Assembly: GCA_029551395.1 (NCBI GenBank)
Contig: JAKPFN010000114.1
Location: 1-48,620 of the forward strand
Source of the DNA: Armatimonadota bacterium
GTDB lineage: Bacteria; Armatimonadota; UBA5829; DTLH01
Reading direction: 5' to 3'
Length of the DNA stretch: 48,620 nt
The translations under genes were made by a program, and so were the position numbers. The notes beneath the pieces are model-generated. The model was not told the origin of the DNA. It saw nothing but the letters and a program-made list of their open reading frames with translations, and did no database searches. Positions 34,901 to 43,113 of this stretch are shown one piece after another. The number at the start of each line of letters is the position of its first letter. The first letter of the stretch is position 1.

Positions 34901-36438
34901 GTCACCTGTTTGCAGTTGCTGTGGATGCAACTCCGATTGATCTAAGAACCAGGATCATTAACTATCCGATGCCTGGCGATTCTCAGCAGGTCAAGGATAA
35001 ATGGGCAAACACAGTTGCTATGGATCAAAAGATTACCAGCTTAGGTGGAAGTAATACTGCAAGGGTATCTCCTGCCGGTGGAAGTGGACTACTCGCAGTG
35101 CCGACATCTGATGGACTGTATGCATTCGAGAACGAACTCACCCTTGTTACTGATAACCGCAGGGTGATGGAGATAGCCAGTGACGGCAGTATAGTTTGGT
35201 CATGTGACTCTGTTTATGAAGGCAAGCTGGTTGCCGGAACCGGTGTAGGATCTGTGTATGGTATTCAGCCCAGAGCGCTCAACAAACCGCTGACAGCGCA
35301 GAAATTGAGTTCATCAGACTATCTTGTTGTTGATTCGGGCAATGACCGTGTAATCAGGATCGACCGCGGCGGCAGTGTGATGTGGTCGCTTACTGATTTT
35401 GATGACAGCTACCGGAATCTGCTTCGGTCTGGTGAGACTCGCAGGTTGAAAGCTCCGGCTGATGCCATAACCTGGAGTGAATATGAGGAAGTTAACGGAG
35501 AGACCTACTTCGTAAACCATTATCTGGTTGCAGACAGTGGAAACTTCAGGATACTGGACATTGTAGATCGGTTCAGGACCAGAAACAACGGACAGATTGA
35601 AGGACCAGTCAAACCTGGCCCGGACGGAAGTCCGATTCATGAGCTTAACTGGGTAACTTATACAACTGATAAGGACAAGAGGTTCTCATACACGTCTATT
35701 CAGTTGATTAGAGGACTTAGAGATGATGTGATAACACAGGAAGTATGGGCTTCCGTAGCTAATTACGGCTTGGGCACATCTGCAGACTCAACTGCTGTTG
35801 CAAGCACAGGCGGTGGTCAGCTTGGCGGTGCAATTGTAGCTATCACTTATCGCAATAAACCTTATTCCAGTAGTAGTCCAACCCTTGAATGGACCTATCC
35901 GGACGATTCCGGTACTATCAAAGCTCAATTGACTACACTAAATAACGGCGCTGTAGCTCTGGCAGGACCGACGTCATTTACAGTGCTTAATCCGACAATG
36001 CCGGAATTGCTTATCTGCGATCAGTCTGCTGTGTATCATACCCAGGGACCGACTGGCAACATAGTAAGGCAGGTTACTGCTGATGATTATCAGACTCGAA
36101 GTCGAAAGGTTACCAATACTGAAACGCAAGCTGAGGCGGATATGGTTGTCCCGATACCGTTCTGGCCGCGTAAGGCGCAGATTCTGCCAAGTAGCGGAGA
36201 CTGGCTTATAGTCAATGGCTATGCAGGCCGAATGTATGATGATAGCGGCAGCAAGTTCACCGGAGAAGTCATCCAGTGGCATTGGCTTAGTAGTAGTTCA
36301 ACGTCGGGTGGAATCAACTGGTGCTCACCTAAACTATGGTGGCAGCCGAATCCTGCAGGACCTGGGGAGTTTATCCAGAAAATGCAGAATGCGCCGAACC
36401 TGGATCAGCCAACTTCAGCATATAGATTAATGTATTAA
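31915..36438 (+). CDS. Giant secreted propeller protein, candidate PilY1-like pilus tip protein
   Basis: Signal peptide (KRRIAILAIATALLSVILAQ, cleavage near AFAGG) followed by about 1480 exported residues. Residues about 35-275 resemble a DUF4159/glutamine-amidotransferase-like domain (DILYLSTNTAVVL... RYVDGGGCIWVDDGGG). From about 300 onward PQQ-type propeller strands recur (VVFVTSGERLVAFDA, WIYVVGMDAVVYAY, YVYFTCDDGHLFAV, LLAVPTSDGLYAFE), probably two propellers. DMNGLPDDGQTD near residue 364 looks like a calcium-binding loop. Position after the minor prepilins, size and propellers are those of PilY1, but direct homology is not evident. Two in-frame ATGs lie six bases apart. Confidence 0.65.
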   Translation: MLMKRRIAILAIATALLSVILAQAAFAGGQTYVNKRRVIKAGVLVCNTATGYATPTSPYVFYIMGQRDDIKPRGWTFVNPLAGGGEAFKNRQEYWLVPLRQTTVENLSKFDILYLSTNTAVVLNAGDRDKLRRYVDGGGCIWVDDGGGMTFAGSGFFLPGINFNSTGGSGDYLITQKLHPLITNPYWLNPMEVYSLGMNSSTIVPGYETNLPSPTALAPIVISTGLSKSAPVIAAIEYGSGRVVFTAGGIGKKLQGTATKWSSPAMLDISNFNLTMAAPSNLRFAYNVVSYATTSTVFRKDPRRSGASIDGLGAPLVNSWTYNSTTWTGGSESVENSPVIWKNIVFVTSGERLVAFDATPQRDLDMNGLPDDGQTDTGLGYDIIWEFKCGILSSPTVATMVDPKDMTPKDFVMVNCSQGHLHIFETLTSDSKGNISGSPVERTNDLWKHNMGPGNGNLLPPVVANGWIYVVGMDAVVYAYCPVLAASTGPVQPSPAGPVVAQVNTSGSWTLPLKGTANPALEPPVVKFGPTLAIVKNQSTGALVQMLSVIAKPTGSSQGRVVNDHIYSLPIYVYSDRLRPISPSTMTNGVGQAMYQTSYTTFPIADYPKTEVWAVDGAGNSIAVTENHNTVASGMVQITATGGVLLGPGTRVYLSYAIDYSKSNISYTPPYYQLEPGITSVTNGIQMPLEATATPAIGANDMFYMGVVWPDARPGGTTGGTGFSSVYAVYYDGNHSSARLDWTYFLHGGGNIPDPTSGTVNAGGSIPLSSADRSRLWGIHARSKNLGSTGPLLPVKHLEVRGTPAVTNDRVFVTATTNDPGDPGMPKGYLLCFKANPEPVIRLNRPLIDRSNPARERPIDVRLWQPDLMFNPAAAGQPPMLAGSVVPSNMLDREAGTITINNFARLRLQGSVPGTPTGTLSLSLPVWVFLDGQPVPLSEIDLSSWDNLLWALPLPPHERSGADPDAPYRDRVVPCSGCSSSPIVLGDYVYFTCDDGHLFAVAVDATPIDLRTRIINYPMPGDSQQVKDKWANTVAMDQKITSLGGSNTARVSPAGGSGLLAVPTSDGLYAFENELTLVTDNRRVMEIASDGSIVWSCDSVYEGKLVAGTGVGSVYGIQPRALNKPLTAQKLSSSDYLVVDSGNDRVIRIDRGGSVMWSLTDFDDSYRNLLRSGETRRLKAPADAITWSEYEEVNGETYFVNHYLVADSGNFRILDIVDRFRTRNNGQIEGPVKPGPDGSPIHELNWVTYTTDKDKRFSYTSIQLIRGLRDDVITQEVWASVANYGLGTSADSTAVASTGGGQLGGAIVAITYRNKPYSSSSPTLEWTYPDDSGTIKAQLTTLNNGAVALAGPTSFTVLNPTMPELLICDQSAVYHTQGPTGNIVRQVTADDYQTRSRKVTNTETQAEADMVVPIPFWPRKAQILPSSGDWLIVNGYAGRMYDDSGSKFTGEVIQWHWLSSSSTSGGINWCSPKLWWQPNPAGPGEFIQKMQNAPNLDQPTSAYRLMY

Positions 36439-36464
36439 TGCTGTTAATGAATATAGAGAAAGCG

Positions 36465-36493
36465 ATTGGGCCGGGATATACCCCCGGCCCAAT
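36465..36493 (+). terminator. Strong hairpin ending the pilus operon
   Basis: An 11-base-pair stem ATTGGGCCGGG (36465-36475) with CCCGGCCCAAT (36483-36493), 7-base loop. The T run is weak (TTG), so termination efficiency is uncertain. Confidence 0.6.
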
Positions 36494-36515
36494 TGTTAAG
36501 TGTCGTGGATAGAAC

Positions 36516-37643
36516 ATGATCGTAAAATCTGCATACGTCCACATCCCATTCTGCCGCGCCAAGTGCTTCTACTGTGATTTTAACTCCTATCCTGGCAGGG
36601 AGAACCTGTTCAAAGACTACGTTACGGCGCTTATCCTGGAGATAAATCGCGCTGAGCCGGTTGAAGCAGAACTGGATTCGGTGTACTTCGGTGGTGGAAC
36701 TCCTACTATATTGCATCCCGATGCTTTAGCATCCATTTTAGATGCAATAAACAGCCGTTTTGGTATTTCTGGCAGTGCAGAAGTGACTGTGGAGGCTAAT
36801 CCCGGCACGGTAGATGCTTCTTCGATATCAGAACTGTGCAAAGCTGGATTTAATCGGCTCAGTATAGGGGTTCAATCGTTCAATGATGATATTCTCGAGC
36901 GAATCGGACGCATACACACTACATCTGAGGCCCGGAGCGCTATCATGCAGGGCAGAGACGCCGGATTCAGTAACATCAGCATAGATTTGATGTATGCACT
37001 GCCGGACCAAACGATAGAAGACTGGCAGAACACGCTCGATGCTGCTTTGGAGATTTCACCGGAGCATATATCGCTCTATGAGTTGACCGTGGAAGAAGGA
37101 ACAGTGTTTGGCAACCTGCGCCGGAAATGCCAGATAAACCTTCCTGACGAAGATTTACAAATAGAGATGTATACTCTTGCCATTAACAGCCTGACAAACG
37201 CCGGATACGAGCACTATGAAGTGTCTAATTTCGCCAAGCCGGGGTACCGTTCCCGGCACAATCAGGTCTATTGGCGTAATGAGCCGTACTTCGGATTTGG
37301 GGCAGGAGCATCTGGATATATCGGCGGCACGAGATACACCAATATCAGCAGTCCCGATTTCTACATAGAACGCCTTCTTGCAGGTGAGAGTGTTGTTGAA
37401 TCATCCGAGACTGTGACCGGTCGTCAATCTATGGGAGAGACAGTAATGCTTGGGCTAAGGATGTTGGATGGCCTGGATTTGGATGCTTTCGAAGAGCGAT
37501 ATGGTGTGAGTCTGTTTGATGTCTATAGAAAAGAAGTGACCGAGTTTACAACGAAAGGGCTTCTGGAGGTTGCCGATTCCCGGCTGCGGCTTACATCAAA
37601 GGGCTTGTTTCTTGCCAATACCGTTGCAGCGAGTTTTCTTTGA
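36516..37643 (+). CDS. hemW: Radical SAM heme chaperone HemW
   Basis: Transfers heme to respiratory proteins; often misannotated as oxygen-independent coproporphyrinogen oxidase. The iron-sulfur cluster motif is HIPFCRAKCFYC with Cys13, Cys17 and Cys20. FGGGTPT near residue 49 is the SAM-binding GGTPT motif. VEANPGT, RLSIGVQSFND, DLMYALPDQT and the HemW-specific RSRHNQVYW are all present, and the C-terminal HemN domain extends to the end. At 375 residues it is of normal length. Confidence 0.95.
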   Translation: MIVKSAYVHIPFCRAKCFYCDFNSYPGRENLFKDYVTALILEINRAEPVEAELDSVYFGGGTPTILHPDALASILDAINSRFGISGSAEVTVEANPGTVDASSISELCKAGFNRLSIGVQSFNDDILERIGRIHTTSEARSAIMQGRDAGFSNISIDLMYALPDQTIEDWQNTLDAALEISPEHISLYELTVEEGTVFGNLRRKCQINLPDEDLQIEMYTLAINSLTNAGYEHYEVSNFAKPGYRSRHNQVYWRNEPYFGFGAGASGYIGGTRYTNISSPDFYIERLLAGESVVESSETVTGRQSMGETVMLGLRMLDGLDLDAFEERYGVSLFDVYRKEVTEFTTKGLLEVADSRLRLTSKGLFLANTVAASFL

Positions 37644-37758
37644 TTCTGAGTTAATCTTCATTGGTGCCAGGTTACTGATTACAGCCCATCGATTGCCGAA
37701 AAATAGTATAATAACACCTGAAAGCAGCTTGTTTATAATGAGAAGATGTGGAGGTGAG

Positions 37759-38540
37759 TTGAAGCGGGACAGAGTGAACTATACTACAGCCTGCGGGCCA
37801 TCGTTATAGCGGGGCTAGGGTTTGGATTCGGTGCGCTAAGCGGTTATACGGGAGTCGGGCCTGGAGTTTTGATTGCACCAGCGCTTGTCTATCTGTTTGG
37901 ATTGACGGCTGTTCGCGCTCAAGGCGCTGCTCTCACGCTTATGCTCGCTGCTGCAGTGCCATCGGTAGTTATTTACGCAAGTGGCGGCCATTCTGACTGG
38001 TCTGCGGCTGGTCTGGCAGCACTGGGAGCGATAATCGGAGCCGTCATAGGAACAAAGCTTGTAGCTGGGAAGAACCAGAAGTATCAGAAAACGGTCAGCC
38101 GGGTTGTCTCAGTGGGATTACTGGCTGTTGGAATATATATCATTCTTGCAATAAATGGGATCAATGATGTCCCAACAGCCGGAATAAACGCAGCAGAAGG
38201 TTTTCTTGCAGGGTTGGCAGCAGGTGTAGTAGGCGGAGCAGCCGGAATAGCGAGTGGTGCGGTGTTGATCCCGCTTCTGACCATTCCGTTGGGTGTTCAT
38301 CAGAAGATAGCTCACTTTGTTGCGTTGGCAGCGGTCATTCCTGCATCACTGCCGCTTGTGATTGCTCACATTACCAGTGGAGATGTCTCTCGTAAAACAG
38401 TAGTGTGGCTTGCAGTCGGCAGTTTTCTAGGGGCATGCGTAGGCGCGGCTGTCGCAGTCAAGACGCCGCCGGCACTGCTGGCTACACTTTTCGGCGTGTT
38501 TTTAGTCTTAATATCGACGATAGCACTTACGAAGCGATAA
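37759..38540 (+). CDS. TauE/SafE-family permease with broken or non-standard 5' end
   Basis: Inner-membrane anion (sulfite/organosulfonate) exporter type. Its frame contains the N-terminal signature GFGFGALSGYTGVGPGVLIAPAL and the second half-repeat GFLAGLAAGVVGGAAGIASGAVL (here partly quoted), with about seven helices. The coding frame is open from 37758 but has no ATG, GTG or TTG before a TTG at 37869, which would cut off the first signature helix. A good GGAGGTGAG and TTG at 37759 are in another frame, giving 16 residues and a stop at 37807. A -1 slip near 37780-37790 would join the two. Either a real frameshift, a sequence error, or an AUC/AUA/CUG start. Confidence 0.7.
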
Positions 38541-38545
38541 TAGCA

Positions 38546-41500
38546 TCAATCTGACTGGATCACGATAATATCTGACTCACTATGCAGCCTCAGAATCGGA
38601 TGAAGAAGCCCGCCGATTTCCTGCACTGACGAATTTCCGACTACTGATATCATCTGGCCTTTTTGGAGCGGAACGTAATAAGGTATATAATTGTTACTGG
38701 TAATGATTTTGACGCCAGTGATACCTTCTCCAGAGTCCAACGCCGAGCCATCATCGATGTAGATGCATGTTCTGCTCTGTGCATCGGTAGTCCATCCGCT
38801 GTTTTCATCACCGCTTGTAACTTTTCCTGTGATTCGTACCAGCAGCCCAATATTCGAGAGTCCAAAACCTCCAACTACTCCCATTTGTGAGCCGTAAGTG
38901 CCGCCTCCAAGGTTGCGAAGTGTCAGCGCAAGAGGTTTTGGTATATTTTCCGGTGAGCCCATGGTATACATCAGTGTTGCATTGGTTATTGCCAATTCGC
39001 CCAGCATGGCAGGACTTCCGTCTATATCGATTATAGATAACGTGCCTTCTGTATGAATCACATCTCCAGGAGATGGTGGACTGAACCATAGAATGGGATC
39101 AGTTGACATTATAACGATACCTGATGACCGGTCAGGTTCCTCAACATACAAGCGTACTGGCATCAACCAATCATTTGGATATTCAATACTTGTAAGAACT
39201 GCGCTCTCGAGTATCACAGATGACCCTACATCCAGGAGTTTTATCTTACCTGCCTCTACAGGGCCGGGATCGTATACCTCAAGGCTTACTTTGTCTATTG
39301 CATTAAGATGAGTAGTTCGAGCGTAACGCTGCTCAATGATACAGAAAATAGTGATAATTTCTCCCTGAGCTACCGCTGTGACTGATGCAGTGTCCCATTG
39401 TCCGTTAACTTCACTGCTTTTATCTTCTGACCAGATAAGGTTTGTTGACAAAACATCCGTACCGCCAGTCGGGTCGATGGCAATTGCACATGCAGTATGA
39501 TCTGCCGGATTCGAACCATCAATTGGATCCTGCCAGGTTAAAAACCTCATCGAAGCCGTATACTTCTCACCCGGAGTTACCTTTACTTGTTGATAAATAC
39601 CCCCATTCTTGTTTGTTTGTTCAGAATATGCTCCAAGGAAATGAGATCCGCCATCAGCTTCGCATTGTATCCCATGCCAGTCATGGCCGCCTTCAGCAGG
39701 GTACGGCCCTACCAGACCATCTATTGCTTCACCATCAGGCTGACCTGATGGGTCGTAGAAGCGCATGATTTGGTTGATGTCATACTGAAATACTGTCCAA
39801 GGTGCTGTCGTAGGTTGCCCTCTGGAATCAATCGCTTCAAAACTTGTATTCTCTAACTGCTCATTGATAGGTGCTGAGATTTCTATAGGCTGTGATAACA
39901 CCAGGCCATAAGCAAAAGTGGATCCAACCTGAAGCACATAGTTTCGTCCAGGCATCAATGATATTGTTGCGCTGTGATTCTTCGTTTGAGTGGGGTCAAG
40001 ATAATGACCTGTGTATTGGTATAGATCCAATGTGCCTTCACCATATTGAACGAAGCTGGAAGATTCATAATTAGTCGTCCAATTTATTGTGGCCGATGTT
40101 GGTGTGATGGCTGTCACAGTCGGCCCTGAAGTAATAGTCACAGGTGTAGTTGCTGTAAGGACTACATCATCGAAGCAAGTAATATTGGTTCCGCCATCCG
40201 CAGTCTGCAGGTTACGTATGAACACTGTGGCTTGGGTTGCAGTTCCTCTGGGTACGAGTATCCCAATTTGCATCCAAGGGCTTGAGTTTGTGGTAAAAGC
40301 CGGAGCAGACCATTGGACAGTTGGAGCATTTGGATTGATGCCATAATTTGGATCTTGTACAGTATCGATACCAACCTGGCAAAATGCGGAATCGTGTTCT
40401 TCCTCACCTAGTTCATTCAACTCATAAGTGCGTATCCAGGCTGTTACGTAAAGATTGGGGCTGTTTGGCAGGTTTTTAATCGTGCGATATAAAACGCCGT
40501 TCCTGGCTCCTCCTACAGACTCAGCACCAAGGAAAAAGCTTCCTGAATGCGGCATTATAATGTCAAACCAGGGGCCTGACCTTACAATGCCAGGGTCACT
40601 GCCAGCAGGAACAGTCCATCCCACAGTACTGCCCATCTCAAAATCCCCATTGTTTGTGATCGATGAACCGGAAGTAGAATAAGTATATGAGAAGAACTCG
40701 CAAATCGGGGACTGTGCGATTGGTTCACCCTGCCTTGTAGATTCCACATAATACTCATAGAAAACATTGGGTATTAAGTCCTTTAAAAGCATAGAGTGAG
40801 ACTTCACCTTTGCTGCATTGGACTGCGCCATCCAGGTCATAAACCCTTTCATCCTGTAATAAATCTTGGAATCCGACTCCATAGTTGTGTCCCAGCATAT
40901 AGTGGCAGATTGTCCATTGGCAGAGATACTTGCAAAAGGCCCGTAGTTTACCCTGAATATATCCTGGGTTGTAAATGATCTAATACCGGATTTAGCTACA
41001 GTAGTACCGCCGCTTTTTGTGGATTCTACATAGAAATAGTATGTAGTTCCCATCTCAAGATCGTTGATGGTGATGCTGTGATCTGTTACAAGCTCAGAAT
41101 CGTTGACATCATAGACGCAACTCCAGTTTTTTCCGTAACGCACGGTGCTGGTGGATGGCTCATTGGTAGTCCAGTTTATTGTAACGGACGTAAGACCTGG
41201 AGTAGCTGTAGGCAAGGTGGTAATTCTGGGGCTTAACAACTCCCAAGGTGCGCCTGGGTCATTAAAATCACCAGGAGCGGCTTTTACGTTAGTTGCCCAT
41301 CTGAAATAGTCGATGTAAGTCTCCCCGGTTGCGTAGGTTGAACCTGCACCAAAGGAGATCATCGCCGGGCCGCCAATACCAGGGGTTAAATCTGCAAAAT
41401 AAGAGTCATTGACAAAAAGCCTGCCGCCATCAGCGCCATCCAGAACCATTCTTATCTTGTAGAAAAGGTTTGGATTGATTGGTCCGAGATACTCGCCTGT

Positions 41501-41911
41501 CTTAACGTTCCAGAGGCCTTTTCTGCCGTCTCCAGCATCGTAGTAGCCAACTTTTATCTCTGCTTCAGCTCCTGGCACGTCTTGTCTCATCATAAGAGCG
41601 ATATTATTCATACTGCTGGATGAAACAAAACGCTGGCGGCACTCGATTGTTCCTGCCTGGGTTCCCCAACCGTACTGCGCGTTCAAGTCCACATTGTACC
41701 GTGACCGGTTGACTGAGCTGTCTACAATCCTGAAATGGTCATAGTCAACAATCTCACGTGTATCATCAGGGTAATTGTGAGTGACCTCTGAAATATCATC
41801 AATAGGATAGCCAGGGAATACATCACCTTCATAAGCACCATCCCATGCTGCACAGCAGATGGTAGTGGTGATAATGAAGATTACCAGTACTGCTTTTAGG
41901 ACTCGAGTCAC
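38546..41911 (-). CDS. Large secreted multidomain protein with fibronectin III-like repeats
   Basis: GTG start with a signal peptide (hydrophobic VLVIFIITTTICCAA). Residues about 30-215 look like a concanavalin-like/laminin G-type module. Three FN3 or purple-acid-phosphatase-type Fn domains follow (ATINWTT or similar cores near residues 238, 335 and 615), alternating with two carbohydrate-binding-like modules starting NGDFEMGS and ENTSFEAID. The last 240 residues resemble OB-fold-type beta domains. No catalytic domain, dockerin or anchor is evident. Probably a surface or extracellular glycan-interacting protein. GGAGG is 11 bases before the start codon. Tail-to-tail with the permease gene (5-base gap). 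Confidence 0.7.
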   Translation of the reverse strand: MTRVLKAVLVIFIITTTICCAAWDGAYEGDVFPGYPIDDISEVTHNYPDDTREIVDYDHFRIVDSSVNRSRYNVDLNAQYGWGTQAGTIECRQRFVSSSSMNNIALMMRQDVPGAEAEIKVGYYDAGDGRKGLWNVKTGEYLGPINPNLFYKIRMVLDGADGGRLFVNDSYFADLTPGIGGPAMISFGAGSTYATGETYIDYFRWATNVKAAPGDFNDPGAPWELLSPRITTLPTATPGLTSVTINWTTNEPSTSTVRYGKNWSCVYDVNDSELVTDHSITINDLEMGTTYYFYVESTKSGGTTVAKSGIRSFTTQDIFRVNYGPFASISANGQSATICWDTTMESDSKIYYRMKGFMTWMAQSNAAKVKSHSMLLKDLIPNVFYEYYVESTRQGEPIAQSPICEFFSYTYSTSGSSITNNGDFEMGSTVGWTVPAGSDPGIVRSGPWFDIIMPHSGSFFLGAESVGGARNGVLYRTIKNLPNSPNLYVTAWIRTYELNELGEEEHDSAFCQVGIDTVQDPNYGINPNAPTVQWSAPAFTTNSSPWMQIGILVPRGTATQATVFIRNLQTADGGTNITCFDDVVLTATTPVTITSGPTVTAITPTSATINWTTNYESSSFVQYGEGTLDLYQYTGHYLDPTQTKNHSATISLMPGRNYVLQVGSTFAYGLVLSQPIEISAPINEQLENTSFEAIDSRGQPTTAPWTVFQYDINQIMRFYDPSGQPDGEAIDGLVGPYPAEGGHDWHGIQCEADGGSHFLGAYSEQTNKNGGIYQQVKVTPGEKYTASMRFLTWQDPIDGSNPADHTACAIAIDPTGGTDVLSTNLIWSEDKSSEVNGQWDTASVTAVAQGEIITIFCIIEQRYARTTHLNAIDKVSLEVYDPGPVEAGKIKLLDVGSSVILESAVLTSIEYPNDWLMPVRLYVEEPDRSSGIVIMSTDPILWFSPPSPGDVIHTEGTLSIIDIDGSPAMLGELAITNATLMYTMGSPENIPKPLALTLRNLGGGTYGSQMGVVGGFGLSNIGLLVRITGKVTSGDENSGWTTDAQSRTCIYIDDGSALDSGEGITGVKIITSNNYIPYYVPLQKGQMISVVGNSSVQEIGGLLHPILRLHSESDIIVIQSD

Positions 41912-42181
41912 GATAATGTCAGCCTCCGGTTGGTATGGTTGCCCTAATTTACTTGAATGTTTGTTCTATATAAATGTTCCAGTTATCGAGTTCAGGTATT
42001 GAAAGGTTCTGGATGATTATTAGTATCAATCGGCAAAACTCAATAACAATTATCGGTAGTTGCTGCATCCATCAACAACATGCCTGTTTAGAACATCAGG
42101 CAACCAATTAATGTTTTGGAGATCATTATCTTCGGTTTGATTACAGACCTGACAGGTAACAAGATAGCAGGGGTGAATAAT

Positions 42182-43063
42182 ATGACACCTGGTATCTATG
42201 TTGGCACTTGTTCATGGTCCGAGAAATCTCTTGTTGGAACGTTCTATCCTGAAGATATTGCTCCGACAGATATGATCTCGTTTTATGCAACGCGCTTCCC
42301 TGCTGTTGAGGTTGATAGTACATTTTACCACATGCCGTCATACTATAATGCAAGAGCCTGGGCAAATCGCACTCCTCCAGGGTTTAAATTCAATTATAAA
42401 GCGTTTGGCCCGATGACAACTCACTCTGGTGAGTATGACGGTCAGAAGGTTAGGCGGGCAACGGAAGACATGCTGCATGAGTTCGAAGATGCGCTTGCTC
42501 CGCTTGCCTCTGAAGGCCGGATAGGTTATGTGCTTTTCCAGTTTCCCAAGTGGTTCTTCCCTTCGAGCGAGAACAAAGACTACATTGCCTGGTGCGTTGA
42601 GAATATGCCGAACTCGATTGTTGCAGTAGAGTTCAGAAACGGTTACTGGTTCAAAGATGAGGAACGCACTCGTGAGACTGTTGAATTCCTCTCAGGTATC
42701 GGCGCTGTTTATGTGAATGTAGACGAACCGCAGGTGGACATAAAGAGCAGTGTTCCTCCGATTGATTTAGTGACGGCTTCTGATATGTCCGTTTTCCGGC
42801 TGCATGGCCGAAAGACAGAGATGTGGGATGTTCGAGGGGCAACAGTAGAAGAACGATTTGATTATGATTATTCTGATGAGGAGCTTGAAGAAGAGATAGC
42901 GCCAAGGGTAAAGCAAGTTGCACAACAGCCTGTTCAGGAGGTGCATGTGATGTTCAACAATGTCCACCACGGTTACGGCCCGAAGGACGCATCGAAATTG
43001 TTGGACATCCTGAAACGTCTCCAACTTCCTGTAGTAACAGCCGAAGAAGCAGCAAGGAAGTGA
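42182..43063 (+). CDS. DUF72 (YecE-like) protein
   Basis: A TIM-barrel-like DUF72 protein, 293 residues. Family hallmarks are YVGTCSWSEKS at the N terminus, FPAVEVDSTFYHMPS near 40, RTPPGFKFNYKAFG near 65, VLFQFPKWF near 117, VAVEFRNGYW near 150, and HVMFNNVHHGYGP near the C terminus. The biochemical function of the family is not settled. AGGGGTG six bases before the ATG at 42182 fixes the start; the frame itself is open from 42116. The 270-base gap upstream, shared with the divergent FN3 gene, shows nothing else. Confidence 0.88.
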   Translation: MTPGIYVGTCSWSEKSLVGTFYPEDIAPTDMISFYATRFPAVEVDSTFYHMPSYYNARAWANRTPPGFKFNYKAFGPMTTHSGEYDGQKVRRATEDMLHEFEDALAPLASEGRIGYVLFQFPKWFFPSSENKDYIAWCVENMPNSIVAVEFRNGYWFKDEERTRETVEFLSGIGAVYVNVDEPQVDIKSSVPPIDLVTASDMSVFRLHGRKTEMWDVRGATVEERFDYDYSDEELEEEIAPRVKQVAQQPVQEVHVMFNNVHHGYGPKDASKLLDILKRLQLPVVTAEEAARK

Positions 43064-43076
43064 GTTGTGGCATATT

Positions 43077-43099
43077 TGGCGGACTACCAGTATCCGCCA
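43077..43099. terminator. Hairpin between convergent genes
   Basis: TGGCGGA (43077-43083) pairs with TCCGCCA (43093-43099), 9-base loop, between the DUF72 gene and the convergent gene ending at 43114. There is no clear T run. Confidence 0.45.
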
Positions 43100-43113
43100 G
43101 ATAGTTGAGATTG

